Shown piece after piece: positions 35,966 to 44,779 of a stretch of 64,000 nucleotides of DNA. This DNA is from Streptomyces thermovulgaris. GTDB lineage: Bacteria > Actinomycetota > Actinomycetes > Streptomycetales > Streptomycetaceae. The stretch is taken from contig NZ_MUME01000011.1 in the NCBI RefSeq assembly GCF_002155915.1, positions 31,200 to 95,199 of the forward strand, written 5' to 3'. Under the pieces are notes generated by a model, which saw only the letters and a list, made by a program, of their open reading frames with translations, made no database searches and was not told the origin of the DNA. How positions within the stretch are numbered: the stretch's first letter is position 1; each line of letters begins with the position of its first letter. The translations under genes were made by a program, and so were the position numbers.

Positions 35966-36853
35966 GTGCAGTTCCAGCAGCTTCAGTACTTTGTGGCGGT
36001 TGCGGAGACCCGGCACTTCACCCGGGCCGCCGAGCTGGTCCATGTGGCGCAGCCGTCGCTGTCGCAGCAGATCAAGGCGCTGGAGCGGGAGCTGGGCGCC
36101 GATCTGTTCCTGCGGGCGCGGGGCAACATCACGCTCACCGACGCCGGGGAGGCGCTGCTGCCGCTGGCACGGCGGATCCTCGCGGACGCGGACACGGCGC
36201 GGCACGCGGTGCAGGAACTGGTGCAGCTGCGGCGGGGGCGGGTGCGGCTGGGGGCCACTCCCAGTCTGTGCACCGGCCTGCTGCCGGACGTCCTGCGGGC
36301 CTTCCACGACCGCTATCCCGGCATCCGGCTGCTGATCGAGGAGGGCGGCTCGCACGACCTGGTGCGGGAGCTGGCCCGCGGCGCCCTGGACCTGGCGCTG
36401 ATCGTGCTTCCGCTGCCCACCCCCTCCCCCGCCCTGACCACGGTGGAGCTGCTGCGCGAGGACCTGGTGGTGGTGTCCTCGCCGGAGGCGCCGCCGCCCG
36501 GCGGCCGGGGACGCCGCACGGTCCGCATCGCTGACCTGCAGGGCGAGCGCCTGGTGATGTTCCGGCACGGGTACGACCTGCGGGAGCTGACGGTCGCCGC
36601 GTGCCGCGCCGAGGGCTTCGAGCCGGACTTCGCGGTCGAGGGCGGCGAGATGGACGCGGTGCTGGGGTTCGTGCGGGCGGGCCTGGGCGTCGCCGTCGTA
36701 CCGCGCATGGTGGCGACCCGCGCCGGGCTGGGTCTGCGGGTCACACCGCTGGCCCGGCCGGGGCTGCACCGTACGATCGCGCTGGCCCATCGCAGCGACG
36801 TGGACCCGCCCCGGGCGGCCCGGGAGCTGCAGCGGATGCTGCTGGAGCGGTGA
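35966..36853 (+). CDS. LysR-family transcriptional regulator
   Basis: This is a 295-residue protein. It has the N-terminal HTH QFQQLQYFVAVAETRHFTRAA, then VAQPSLSQQIKALERELGADLF (given in parts), and a substrate-binding domain with LGATPSLCTGLLPDVLRAFH and GLGVAVVPRMVA. The GTG at 35966 gives the standard family N-terminus and follows a -10-like TATGCT by six bases. An ATG at 35945 would add seven residues. It is divergent from sdhCAB and probably controls it. It marks the left border of the inserted biosynthetic block. Confidence 0.92.
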   Translation: MQFQQLQYFVAVAETRHFTRAAELVHVAQPSLSQQIKALERELGADLFLRARGNITLTDAGEALLPLARRILADADTARHAVQELVQLRRGRVRLGATPSLCTGLLPDVLRAFHDRYPGIRLLIEEGGSHDLVRELARGALDLALIVLPLPTPSPALTTVELLREDLVVVSSPEAPPPGGRGRRTVRIADLQGERLVMFRHGYDLRELTVAACRAEGFEPDFAVEGGEMDAVLGFVRAGLGVAVVPRMVATRAGLGLRVTPLARPGLHRTIALAHRSDVDPPRAARELQRMLLER

Positions 36854-36980
36854 GCGGGACCGGACGGCCGGGTCGGGAGCGCGGTGCGCCCCGCGCGGCC
36901 CTCACTCCGGCCGGACAGGTCACCGGCGGCCGGTGCGTGCGTGGACGCCGCGGGCCGCGAGGGGCAGTGTGCACACCCGG

Positions 36981-38270
36981 TCAGCGTGTGCAGGAACTGG
37001 TGTGCGCGTGCGGCGGCCGGTCGGTGACCACCTCGTACATGAAGGCCCCGTCGAGATAACGGATGGTGTTGAGGTCGCGCAGCAGCACGTCGTGCACCTC
37101 GTGCTCCAGCCGGACGGTGAGAGGGTAGGTCATGTCGTCGACAGTGCGCCTGATCCACTCACCCGGGCGGACCAGGGTGCGGACGTCGACGACACTCGGC
37201 AGCTCCCTGATCTTCTGGAGGTCCCGGTAGCCGACGAGACGGCCCTCGTACGGGGACGCCAGACCGGCCCAGCCGATGGCACGGCGGACTCGGTAGTTCT
37301 GCCCGGCCCGAGCCGCGAAGCGGTCCGGACGCAGGTAGGCGTCCACCGTCCATTCGAGCTGGCCTTCTCCGATGGCCCGCTGGGCGTAGTACGGCAACTC
37401 GCCTCCCGAGATACGGGCGCCGATCTCGACCAGGCGCGGCCCGTTCGGGGTGCGCTTGATCTCGAGGTGGGCGGGCCCGTACTGGATGCCGAGGGCGTCC
37501 AGCACCTCGAAGGCATAGGGGGTCAGTTCCCGGACCGCGGCGTCCGCGGCTGGCAGCAGATAGGTCTCGACCAGCAGGTCGGTCACGCCGTTGACGGAGA
37601 TGCGCTCGGTCTGCCACGCGTCGGTCACCTGGTGGCGGCCCTGGCAACTGACGGTGTTGACGATGTACTCGGTGCCCACCAGGTACTCCTGGGCCACCAC
37701 TCCGGCCGCCGACTCGGAGAAGACGGTGGTCCGGTCCGCGAGCAGCTTGTACGCGGCCGCGGACTGGTCCGGTGTGGAGCAGAAGGAGACACCGTCGCCC
37801 GCGGCGCTGCGCAGCGGCTTGAGGACGATCGTGCCGCCGATGCGCTCGTGCCAGGCGCGCAGCTGCTCCTCGCTCTCGACCAGCAGCTGGCGGGCGCCGG
37901 GGACTCCGCACGCCTTGATCCTCTCGATCATGGCGTACTTGTCGCGACGGGCGCGGCTGAGCTCCGTTCCGTTGCCGGGCAGTCCCAGTGCCTCGCTCAG
38001 GAGGTCCGCGAACTCCACCCCGATCTCACTGCCGGTGAGCACCGCGGCCGGCCGGAGCGCACGCACCGTCCTTGTGAACGCCTCGAGGTCGCCGGTGAAG
38101 ACGAGGTTGTCCTGGTACTCCGACAAATCCAGGGAGCCGCGGTACACCAGGGGCACCTCGGGGGTGCTCTGGACGCGGACCACCGGATGACCGGCCGCCC
38201 GGAAGGCGGCCGGGAAGCCTCGCGCCGGGGCGTAGGGGTCAACAATGACCACGGGTGCTGCGGCTGTCAC
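36981..38270 (-). CDS. ATP-grasp ligase (first of two)
   Basis: This is a 429-residue protein. The pre-ATP-grasp region opens VVIVDPYAPARGFPAAFR. The ATP-grasp fold shows the Lys of TIVLKPLRSAAGDGVSFC (about 145-162), VAQEYLVGTEYIVNTVS (about 188-204) and the metal-binding pair in AHLEIKRTPNGPRLVEIGARISGG (in parts: HLEIK and RLVEIGARISGG). The family activates a carboxylate as acyl phosphate and joins it to an amine. In clusters it forms dipeptides, amides or peptide modifications. It overlaps the second ATP-grasp gene (GTGA), so the two enzymes are made together. Confidence 0.88.
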   Translation of the reverse strand: MTAAAPVVIVDPYAPARGFPAAFRAAGHPVVRVQSTPEVPLVYRGSLDLSEYQDNLVFTGDLEAFTRTVRALRPAAVLTGSEIGVEFADLLSEALGLPGNGTELSRARRDKYAMIERIKACGVPGARQLLVESEEQLRAWHERIGGTIVLKPLRSAAGDGVSFCSTPDQSAAAYKLLADRTTVFSESAAGVVAQEYLVGTEYIVNTVSCQGRHQVTDAWQTERISVNGVTDLLVETYLLPAADAAVRELTPYAFEVLDALGIQYGPAHLEIKRTPNGPRLVEIGARISGGELPYYAQRAIGEGQLEWTVDAYLRPDRFAARAGQNYRVRRAIGWAGLASPYEGRLVGYRDLQKIRELPSVVDVRTLVRPGEWIRRTVDDMTYPLTVRLEHEVHDVLLRDLNTIRYLDGAFMYEVVTDRPPHAHTSSCTR

Positions 38271-39580
38271 GCCGGATCTCCTGCCGTGTTGTTCGGGTGC
38301 GTCCCTGCCGGGACCGGGTCTGCTCGGTGTTCTCCGCACGGCTGCGCCGCCACCCGGAAGCGGGCCGACGCGGTGCGGATGGCCTGCTCCACCGCCGCGC
38401 TCGTCGGGCCGGTGAAGCGGAAGCGGCCACCGACGTGCTCGTAGTAGGCATCCGCCAGGGGCAGGATCTCGCCGGGCTCCAGCAGGGATTCTGCGTACAG
38501 GCCGGGCACGCTGCCCTTCAGCGGGGTGACATGGGTGATGCGGCAGGGCCGCTCGGCCGGTGCGGGGACCAGCAGCCACCCTCCGACGCCGGTGGAGCGC
38601 TGCTCGGCCTTCTTCGGCTGTTCACCCAGCTGCAGGGCGAACGCAGCCTCCATGAGGTCGTATCCGTGCACGTCCCGCCAGATGAAGGGGATCTCGGCGC
38701 CGCCGACGCGGGCGCCGATCTCCAGGAATGTGCAGGTCACAGCGCCGTTTTCGGTGGTGTCGACGAAGACTTCCAGGTGGAAGACGGTGGCTGTGTCGGT
38801 GAGCGCGGCCAGGAAGCGCCGCGCCCAGGTGCCGACGGCCTCAACGACTGCCGGGTCGTCCACCTCGACCGAGCCCAAGGGGACGCCGTCGCGAAAGCCG
38901 AGGCAGTCGTTGACGTATCGCGAGACCCGCCAGATCTCCAGCCGGCCGTCGCGGTACAGGCCGTCCACATGATGGATCGGGTGAGCCACATGGGCCTGGG
39001 CCATGAGAACCGTGCCCTTGGGCCAGGACACCCCGGCAAGGTCACCGGGGCCGCGCACCAGGCGGACGCCCGCGCTCGAACTGCCCTGCAACGGCTTCAG
39101 GACGACGGGCCATCCCTGCCGCTCGGCGAATGCCACCACGTCGGTGTCCGTGGAGACCGGGGTGAAGGCCGGCACTGGCAGTCCGGCCCGCGCGATGCGC
39201 CGGCACATCTCCAGCTTGTCCCGGAAGGGCAGCAGGTCGGCCGTCGTCGCGCCCGGCAGGCCCCACCGGGCGCGCAGCCGGGCCGCGATCAGCAGATCGT
39301 CCTCCTTGAGCGCCACGATCGCCTTCGGTGCGCCGAACCGGCCGACCAGTCCCGTGACGGCCTCGGTCACCGCGGCCAGATCGTCCGTGGCCGGCACCAG
39401 TGCGACCTCGGCCGCCGATGCGGGCACGCCCTGCGCGCCCACATCGGTGGTCACATAGGTGACCGCATGCACCGCGTGGTCGAGGTATTCCTCGTAGTGC
39501 GCGTACCGGTCCCGCCACCGGTGGATCACGATGACGTGAGGACGCGCTGCGCTGTCGTCCGGGTTCCCTGACATCGGCAT
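38267..39580 (-). CDS. ATP-grasp ligase (second of two)
   Basis: This is a 437-residue protein. After an N-terminal Rossmann-like region (HVIVIHRWRDRYAHYEEYLD), the central ATP-binding region has WPVVLKPLQGSSSAGVRLV (about 157-175). The late motif FHLEVFVD and FLEIGARVGGAEIPF carry the acidic metal ligands. Its match to the neighbouring ATP-grasp gene is only at family level, so they are not a recent duplication. It is read just after the 62-residue peptide gene, with a promoter-like sequence between. ATG 39580 or 39574 may be the start. Confidence 0.88.
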   Translation of the reverse strand: MPMSGNPDDSAARPHVIVIHRWRDRYAHYEEYLDHAVHAVTYVTTDVGAQGVPASAAEVALVPATDDLAAVTEAVTGLVGRFGAPKAIVALKEDDLLIAARLRARWGLPGATTADLLPFRDKLEMCRRIARAGLPVPAFTPVSTDTDVVAFAERQGWPVVLKPLQGSSSAGVRLVRGPGDLAGVSWPKGTVLMAQAHVAHPIHHVDGLYRDGRLEIWRVSRYVNDCLGFRDGVPLGSVEVDDPAVVEAVGTWARRFLAALTDTATVFHLEVFVDTTENGAVTCTFLEIGARVGGAEIPFIWRDVHGYDLMEAAFALQLGEQPKKAEQRSTGVGGWLLVPAPAERPCRITHVTPLKGSVPGLYAESLLEPGEILPLADAYYEHVGGRFRFTGPTSAAVEQAIRTASARFRVAAQPCGEHRADPVPAGTHPNNTAGDPA

Positions 39581-39634
39581 GAGGTGGAGACCCTTCTAGG
39601 ACACCCCGCATTGATAACTGCAGTCAAGTTACCC

Positions 39635-39653
39635 GTCAACGGTGAGAGTTGAC
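39635..39653. promoter_or_regulatory. GTCAAC-N7-GTTGAC inverted repeat before the ATP-grasp genes
   Basis: The motif gtcaac (39635-39640) and gttgac (39648-39653) form an inverted repeat with a 7-base spacer. On the minus strand TTGACG, 17 bases, TATCAA makes a credible -35/-10 promoter for the ATP-grasp operon. The left half of the repeat therefore overlaps the -35 box. An operator role is inferred. Confidence 0.5.
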
Positions 39654-39678
39654 AATAGTCATCGCGCAGGGCGGCCCG

Positions 39679-39867
39679 TCACCAGGGCCAGTCGCTGCAC
39701 GAGGGAAGCCCGCACGCGACCTCCGGGTCGAGCGGGCGCCTCAGGAGATCCCCGTCGGGCGGGGAACCTGTCAGCGCCCCCTCCTCAAGACTGTGAGGAG
39801 GGCGCCGTAACCAGGCGTCCCGGGGAAGTGGATCCGTGTGACTGACATGATTCGACTCAGCAGACAT
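39679..39867 (-). CDS. 62-residue peptide with a TTA codon, possible precursor peptide
   Basis: The peptide begins MSAESNHVSHTDPLPRDAWL and ends DPEVACGLPSCSDWPW, with two Cys and two Trp in the last 13 residues. LRRP occurs twice (residues ~20-23 and ~42-45). GGGGGGCG precedes the ATG by a few bases. One Leu (about residue 20) is encoded by the rare TTA codon, which in Streptomyces needs the bldA tRNA. It lies 98 bases before two ATP-grasp ligase genes on the same strand. Small peptides next to ATP-grasp ligases are often substrates. There is no homology evidence, so the call is tentative. Confidence 0.45.
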   Translation of the reverse strand: MSAESNHVSHTDPLPRDAWLRRPPHSLEEGALTGSPPDGDLLRRPLDPEVACGLPSCSDWPW

Positions 39868-40132
39868 CGCGCCCCCCGTAATGGGATGCCGCGATCGCCG
39901 CACACCTGTACGGCACCACCGTGCATCCCATTGCTTGCACTTGCTTACACTTGCCAGGTCTGAGATCCTTTGGCCCTCCAGGGCGTTAACATCAAGCGAC
40001 TGTAAGTCATACGCTCCACGACACGGAGTGACATCAGTTGCTTCTTCAGTCAACTTGAGCCCGGGTATCATATTTACCGTCGTGAGGGGCGGCAAGTGAT
40101 TCCCGGGTCCACCCCTGTTGGAGCGACACGAC
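39868..40132. promoter_or_regulatory. Promoter region between the peptide gene and the XRE-TPR regulator
   Basis: This is a noticeably lower-GC stretch. It contains cagtcaactt (40047-40056), one of the recurring GTCAAC-type motifs, followed by tatcatattt as a -10 area for the regulator gene. It also contains repeated acttgc units (ttgcacttgcttacacttgcc, 39935-39955). GGAG near 40120 is the likely ribosome binding site of the regulator. Confidence 0.5.
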
Positions 40133-41440
40133 ATGAAGTCCCCCCTGGTTCAGCAGCCAGACTTCGGAGAGCGGCTGCGCAAGCTGCGCAAGCAGCGCTC
40201 GTTGTCACAGCGCGACTTGGCCGGGGAGCGCATCACTCCGAGCTACATCTCGCTGCTCGAATCAGGGCGACGGGTACCGACCCTCGACGTCCTGCTGCAG
40301 TTGAGTTCCGTGCTCGAGGTGAGTCTGGAGACGCTCACCGGGTCTCCGGTCGACTTCCCCGAACTGTCCTCGCGGGACACCCCGGTGACGGCGTCGGCCA
40401 CCGCCGGGGACTCCACCGCCGTTCTTCACGGCTCCGCGGCCGACGCCCTCCTGCTGGCCGACGGGTCCGAGGACCTGCCCCCGGACGTCCTCCGGGAACG
40501 GTTGGAGGCGCTGTACCAGGAGCTTCTGGCCTCTCCCCCGTCCTGGGCACTGTTCCAGGTCGCGTTCCGGCTGGCGCAACTGCTGGCCGCCTTGGGCGAC
40601 GCCCAGGGCCGCTTCGACGTGCTGAGCACGGTGGCGGGCCTGCTCACGGAGGGCGACTCGCCCGGCATCCGGCTGCGGATCCTCACCGATCTGGCGGCCG
40701 CGGCCCGGGACGCCGGGAACATGTCCGCGGCGCGCGCGGCGGTGGCCGACGGCCGGGCCATGATCGAAACGTCCGGCGCACGCCACAGCATCGACCACGT
40801 CCGCCTGGTCTCGGTCGAACTGTCGGTCAGGTGCGAGGGCGACGAGCAGCTCTCCGACCTGACGCCGCTGGCGGACGAGTTGCTCGAGGCGGCCCGGCAC
40901 ATCGACTCCCCCTCCGTACTGGGACGTGCCCACTGGTCCGTGGGAACCATGCTCACCCGGTACAACCGGGCCGAGGAAGCGGTGACCCACCTGCTGGCCG
41001 CGCGCGACATGCTGAGCAACGGCAACCTGCCCATCCGCGAGTGGCTCCACTTCTGCACCGCCCTGGCCTCCCTGCTGATCGACCTGGGCGTCGAGGACGA
41101 AACGGCCCGTCGGCACCTGAACGCCGCCTTGGCCATCACGGAGGCCAGCGGCTGGCCTCCCACGCCGGCTCTGCTGAGGGCTCAGGCCCGCCATCTGGTG
41201 GCCACCGGTGCCGCGGCCGAGGCCGAGGAGCTGTGCCGCCGCACCCTCACGAAAGACCCGTCGATCCGAGGCCGGGACCGGGCGCAGTTCTGCGCCACCT
41301 GGGCGCGTGCGCTGGCCGCCCTGGACCGCCCCGCCGAGGCCGTCGAGCAGATGAGGGAGGCGGCGCTCCTCTTCGAGGAAGCCGGTCACCTGCGGCTGGC
41401 CGTGGAGTGCTGGCGCTGGCTCGACCGGATGCGTCCCTGA
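40133..41440 (+). CDS. XRE-family regulator with TPR-like C-terminal domain
   Basis: This is a 435-residue protein. The N-terminal HTH (about 10-70) reads FGERLRKLRKQRSLSQRDLA and ITPSYISLLESGRRVPTLDV. The remaining ~350 residues are all-helical with TPR-like repeats (for example AHWSVGTMLTRYNRAEEAVTHLL and ATGAAAEAEELCRR). This architecture is common for cluster-situated or peptide-sensing regulators. The ATG at 40133 gives the natural HTH start. It is the only regulator in the inserted block and is divergent from the peptide/ATP-grasp unit, so it is the best candidate to control the cluster. Confidence 0.88.
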   Translation: MKSPLVQQPDFGERLRKLRKQRSLSQRDLAGERITPSYISLLESGRRVPTLDVLLQLSSVLEVSLETLTGSPVDFPELSSRDTPVTASATAGDSTAVLHGSAADALLLADGSEDLPPDVLRERLEALYQELLASPPSWALFQVAFRLAQLLAALGDAQGRFDVLSTVAGLLTEGDSPGIRLRILTDLAAAARDAGNMSAARAAVADGRAMIETSGARHSIDHVRLVSVELSVRCEGDEQLSDLTPLADELLEAARHIDSPSVLGRAHWSVGTMLTRYNRAEEAVTHLLAARDMLSNGNLPIREWLHFCTALASLLIDLGVEDETARRHLNAALAITEASGWPPTPALLRAQARHLVATGAAAEAEELCRRTLTKDPSIRGRDRAQFCATWARALAALDRPAEAVEQMREAALLFEEAGHLRLAVECWRWLDRMRP

Positions 41441-41463
41441 GGCACCGCGATCGTGGCCAATGC

Positions 41464-41509
41464 CTGTGGGGGGTGGGCGCTCACCGCGGTGAGCGCCCAC
41501 CCCCCACAG
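41464..41509. terminator. 46-bp perfect palindrome between the XRE-TPR gene and asnB
   Basis: The two 23-base arms are perfectly complementary around 41486/41487 with no loop bases. They begin ctgtggggggtgggcgctca. The palindrome lies between two convergent stop codons and so would act as a bidirectional terminator. Confidence 0.85.
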
Positions 41510-41531
41510 CACGAACCGGCCCGACGAGGTG

Positions 41532-43382
41532 TCAGATGTCCAGCTGCACCTCGTACGACGCCAGCCAGCGGTTGAGCCAGAGCGCCGTCTCCAGTCCCCC
41601 TCGGTCGTACGGCATGCTCACGTCCCCCACCGGCCGGTCGAGAACCCTGCGGATGCGTGCCACGTCGAGCAGGGGAAGGACGGGGGAGTCGGCGTCGGCG
41701 AGCACCTCGGTCAGCTCGGTGCGCAGTGCCGCCTCGTACACGGGGTCCTGCGTCGCCGGGTAGGGCGTCTTGGACCGCTCCAGCACCGACACCGGCAGCA
41801 GATCCCCGGCGGCCGCCCGCAGCAGGCTCTTCTCCCTGCCGTCGAAGGACTTCATCTCCCACGGGACGTTGAAGACGTACTCCACGAGCCGGTGGTCGCA
41901 GAACGGCACCCGTACCTCGAGGCCGACGGCCATGCTCATACGGTCCTTGCGGTCGAGCAGCGTCTGCACGAAGCGCGTGAGGTTCAGATACGTCATCCGG
42001 CGCATCCGCCGGTCGTTGTCGCTCTCTCCGTCGAGGACGGGAACCTCTGCCACAGCCTCCTCATAGCGCTCCCTGCGGTAGCCGGGAATGTCGAGCTTCT
42101 GCAGCAGCCCGGCGTCGAGCATGGAGGTACCGCCGAAATAGCGCGCGGAGCCGGAGGTCAGCCAGGGGAACGTGGGCGCCTCGATCGCGGCGGAGCGGTG
42201 GAACCACTGGTATCCGCCGAACAGCTCGTCCGCCGACTCGCCGGACAGGGCGACGGTCGACTGTTCGCGCACCGCGCGGAACAGCAGGTACAACGACGGC
42301 CACATGTCGCCCCAGTACGCCGGGGGCAGGTCGGTCGCCCGCAGAACGGCCTCACGTACGGCCGGGTCGACCAGCTCCGCGCTCTGCAGCAACACCTCCC
42401 GGTGGTGGGTGCCGAGGTGCTTGACGACCTCCTTGACGTAGGGCGCATCGGCCGAGCCGCGCACCACGTCGGGCTCGAACCGGTCGGCCGCCGTGGTGAA
42501 GTCCACGGAGAAGGAGTTCACCGGACCGCGGCCCTGATCCTGCAGGGCCCGGTGCGCCAGCGCCGTGACCGTGGAGGAGTCGAGGCCGCCCGACAGCAGT
42601 GTGCACAGCGGCACGTCGGAGATCAGCTGGCGGGAGACGATGTCCTCCAGCAGATCGCGCACCGTGCCGATGGTGGTGTGCAGGTTGTCGTGGTGCTCAC
42701 GGGCCTCCAGCTGCCAGTAGCGCGTCTTCGTCAGACCGGACTCACGGACCCGGACGAGCTGCCCCGGACGCACCTCGTACATCCCGGAGAAGACGGTCCG
42801 CTCGGGCGTCTTGACCATGTCGAGTGCTTCGCACAGGCCGTCCCGGTCGACGCGGCGCGGCACCATCGGGTTGGCCAGGATCGCCTTGGGTTCCGAGCCG
42901 AACAGCACACCGTCCGGGGTCGGGAAGTAGTAGAGCGGCTTGACGCCCATCCGGTCGCGCACCAGGAGGAGTTCCTCGGTGCGCGGATTCCACACCCCCA
43001 TCGCGAACATGCCGTTGAGGTGCTCGGCGAACCCCTCGCCCCACTGCAAATAGGCGCGCAGTGCGACCTCGGTGTCGCTCCGTGTGGTGAACCGGTGGCC
43101 GTAGGAGGCCAGTTCCGTCCGCAGCTCCCGGAAGTTGTATATCTCCCCGCAGAAGGTCAGGACGGCGAGGACGCGCCCGTCCTCCTCGGCCACCATGGGC
43201 TGACGGCCGCCCTCCAGGTCGATGACCGACAGCCGCCGGTGGCCCAGCGCCGCATGGCCCGAGATCCACAGACCCTCGGCGTCCGGGCCCCTGCAGACCA
43301 TGGTGTCGTTCATGCTCTGCAGCAGGGGACGTTCACGACCGAGGTCGCGAGTGAAGCTGAGCCAGCCGGTGATTCCGCACAT
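41532..43382 (-). CDS. asnB: Asparagine synthetase-type glutamine amidotransferase
   Basis: This is a 616-residue two-domain enzyme. The protein starts MCGITGWLSF with the N-terminal Cys nucleophile for glutamine hydrolysis. RGPDAEGLWISGHAALGHRRLSVID and FCGEIYNF complete the glutaminase site. The synthetase domain has the PP-loop LLSGGLDSSTVTALA (about 258-272) and SGESADELFGGYQW. It adenylates a carboxylate and transfers ammonia to form an amide. In this cluster it probably amidates a pathway intermediate rather than aspartate. It is last in the leftward operon after the ACP gene. Confidence 0.9.
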   Translation of the reverse strand: MCGITGWLSFTRDLGRERPLLQSMNDTMVCRGPDAEGLWISGHAALGHRRLSVIDLEGGRQPMVAEEDGRVLAVLTFCGEIYNFRELRTELASYGHRFTTRSDTEVALRAYLQWGEGFAEHLNGMFAMGVWNPRTEELLLVRDRMGVKPLYYFPTPDGVLFGSEPKAILANPMVPRRVDRDGLCEALDMVKTPERTVFSGMYEVRPGQLVRVRESGLTKTRYWQLEAREHHDNLHTTIGTVRDLLEDIVSRQLISDVPLCTLLSGGLDSSTVTALAHRALQDQGRGPVNSFSVDFTTAADRFEPDVVRGSADAPYVKEVVKHLGTHHREVLLQSAELVDPAVREAVLRATDLPPAYWGDMWPSLYLLFRAVREQSTVALSGESADELFGGYQWFHRSAAIEAPTFPWLTSGSARYFGGTSMLDAGLLQKLDIPGYRRERYEEAVAEVPVLDGESDNDRRMRRMTYLNLTRFVQTLLDRKDRMSMAVGLEVRVPFCDHRLVEYVFNVPWEMKSFDGREKSLLRAAAGDLLPVSVLERSKTPYPATQDPVYEAALRTELTEVLADADSPVLPLLDVARIRRVLDRPVGDVSMPYDRGGLETALWLNRWLASYEVQLDI

Positions 43383-43412
43383 CGCGGTGACCTTTCTCTT
43401 CGACCTGGTCCG

Positions 43413-43661
43413 TCAGGCGAGTTGGGTGTTGATCAGGTCCAGCAGCTGCCCCGGCGTCTTGGCCTCGCTGACCACGTCCTCCGGCAGTTTGATGCCGTGC
43501 GTGCGCTCCAGCTGCAGGACGGCGTTGAGGCGGGTGAGCGAGTCGAAGCCCAGCTCGTCGAAGGTGACGTCGGCCAGGTCGTCGCTGGGCTCGACCGGGT
43601 CGGCGTAGCCGTTGCAGTCGTTGAGCACATTGATCAGTTCGGTCAGGGTGAGAGCGGCCAT
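43413..43661 (-). CDS. Acyl carrier protein
   Basis: This 82-residue acidic protein has the motif ELGFDSLTRLNAVLQLE. Ser41 of D-S-L is the phosphopantetheine site. It carries acyl or aminoacyl intermediates as thioesters. The ATG at 43661 follows a GAGAGGA sequence. It lies between the hydrolase and asnB, in the same operon as the KAS III-like enzyme, which suggests acyl transfer onto or from this carrier. The TLTELINVLNDCN N-terminus is typical of stand-alone ACPs of specialised pathways. Confidence 0.92.
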   Translation of the reverse strand: MAALTLTELINVLNDCNGYADPVEPSDDLADVTFDELGFDSLTRLNAVLQLERTHGIKLPEDVVSEAKTPGQLLDLINTQLA

Positions 43662-43684
43662 GTCCTCTCCGTTTCTCTCAGGTC

Positions 43685-43727
43685 GGTCGACGCCCCAGGG
43701 GCGGGTGACGCCCCAGGGGCGTCGACC
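43685..43727. promoter_or_regulatory. Stem-loop inside the operon, before the ACP gene
   Basis: The arms ggtcgacgcccc (43685-43696) and ggggcgtcgacc (43716-43727) form a perfect 12-bp stem. The loop region contains the second copy of a direct repeat, gacgccccaggggcg (43689-43703 and 43707-43721). It sits in the 82-base space between the hydrolase stop and ACP start. It may set the ACP/asnB expression level or mark an RNA processing site. Confidence 0.6.
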
Positions 43728-43743
43728 TCTCAGGGGCGGCGTG

Positions 43744-44769
43744 TCATGCGGTGCCGGTGACGTCACGGGCGAGGGCGTCGAGGACCTCGGGTGCGAAGGG
43801 ACCGTAGGTGCGGGTGCCGTCGCCGTGCGGCCCGGACATCAGGTGTCCCAGTCCCGGGTAACTGCGCAGAGTCGAGGAAACCCCGTGGGCGGTCGCGGAG
43901 TTGTGCACCAGCCAGGCCTGCCGGGGCGGAGTGGTCCAGTCGTCGTCCCCGACGTGGATGGAGAGCGGCCCCGGGACGCGGGCCGCCCGTTCGTAGGGGT
44001 GCGGCTGCGCGGCCCAGTCCTGCCAGAAGGAGGCCGGACCGGACTCGTCGCCCTGGTGCAGTGCCCGTTGGGTGGCGGCGTCGTACTCGGCGGTGAGGTG
44101 GGCCCACAGCTGCTCGGCCGGCACACGGTCGCCCAGGCGGTCGTCGAGGTCGAAGTCGTCCCACCAGCCGCTGCGCCCTGCGGTGTCGCGGGCCGCGGCC
44201 GCCAGGTCGACGTTTCCCTCCTCGTCGATGTATCCCGCCGACATCAGCCACTCCTGGTGCCGCAGGAGGTTCATCCAGCGGCGGCGCACCATGTAGTTCT
44301 CCCCCACGGGAGCCACCAGGATCAGCCGATGGGGGGCCGCGAGTTCCTCGGCCGCCGCGAGGGCGACCTCGGTCCCCATGGAGATCCCCAGCAGGGACAC
44401 ACGGGTGGGGTCGACCTCGTCGTGCCCGGCGAGCCACTTCACCGCCGTCACGGCGTCCTCGACCAGACCCGTGAAGGTCAGCCGGGGAGAGCCCGCACCG
44501 TCGTCGAACGGCTCCGTGACGAACCTGCTGTCGTAGGAGAGCGCCACGGCTCCACGTGCCGCACAGGCCGCGGTGATGTCGTCGAAGAGCCGGACGGTCC
44601 CGTTGGCCGACACCTCGTGCGGGAGCAGCCCCGCGCGGTCCCAGGCCCCGAACGGGTGCAGGATCACGACCGCGGGCGCCGCCTGCACACGGGACGGCGG
44701 GCTGGTCAGCGTCCCCGAGAATCCGTCCAGCGTCACGGTTTCCCGCCGCACCGCGCCGTTGTCCGTCAT
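43744..44769 (-). CDS. Alpha/beta hydrolase
   Basis: This is a 341-residue protein. AVVILHPFGAWDRAGLLPHEV includes the oxyanion region, SLLGISMGTEVALAAA is the nucleophile elbow with Ser130 (G-x-S-x-G), IHVGDDDW carries an acidic residue and YPGLGHLMSG the catalytic His. The dienelactone-hydrolase-like order fits esterase or thioesterase activity. In this operon it could release or edit an ACP-bound intermediate. The ATG at 44769, preceded by GAGGTG, was chosen; the upstream open frame overlaps the KAS gene. Confidence 0.85.
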   Translation of the reverse strand: MTDNGAVRRETVTLDGFSGTLTSPPSRVQAAPAVVILHPFGAWDRAGLLPHEVSANGTVRLFDDITAACAARGAVALSYDSRFVTEPFDDGAGSPRLTFTGLVEDAVTAVKWLAGHDEVDPTRVSLLGISMGTEVALAAAEELAAPHRLILVAPVGENYMVRRRWMNLLRHQEWLMSAGYIDEEGNVDLAAAARDTAGRSGWWDDFDLDDRLGDRVPAEQLWAHLTAEYDAATQRALHQGDESGPASFWQDWAAQPHPYERAARVPGPLSIHVGDDDWTTPPRQAWLVHNSATAHGVSSTLRSYPGLGHLMSGPHGDGTRTYGPFAPEVLDALARDVTGTA

Positions 44770-44779
44770 GTGGATCACC

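Noticed and set aside
39868..40134. Upstream extension of the 62-residue peptide to 151 residues
   Set aside because: The added part covers the regulator's promoter and lacks protein-like features; the internal ATG at 39867 has its own RBS.
41529..43760. A 743-codon + strand frame antisense to asnB and the ACP gene
   Set aside because: Same mirror effect; it has no domain and covers a clear Cys2 amidotransferase and an ACP with its Ser motif.
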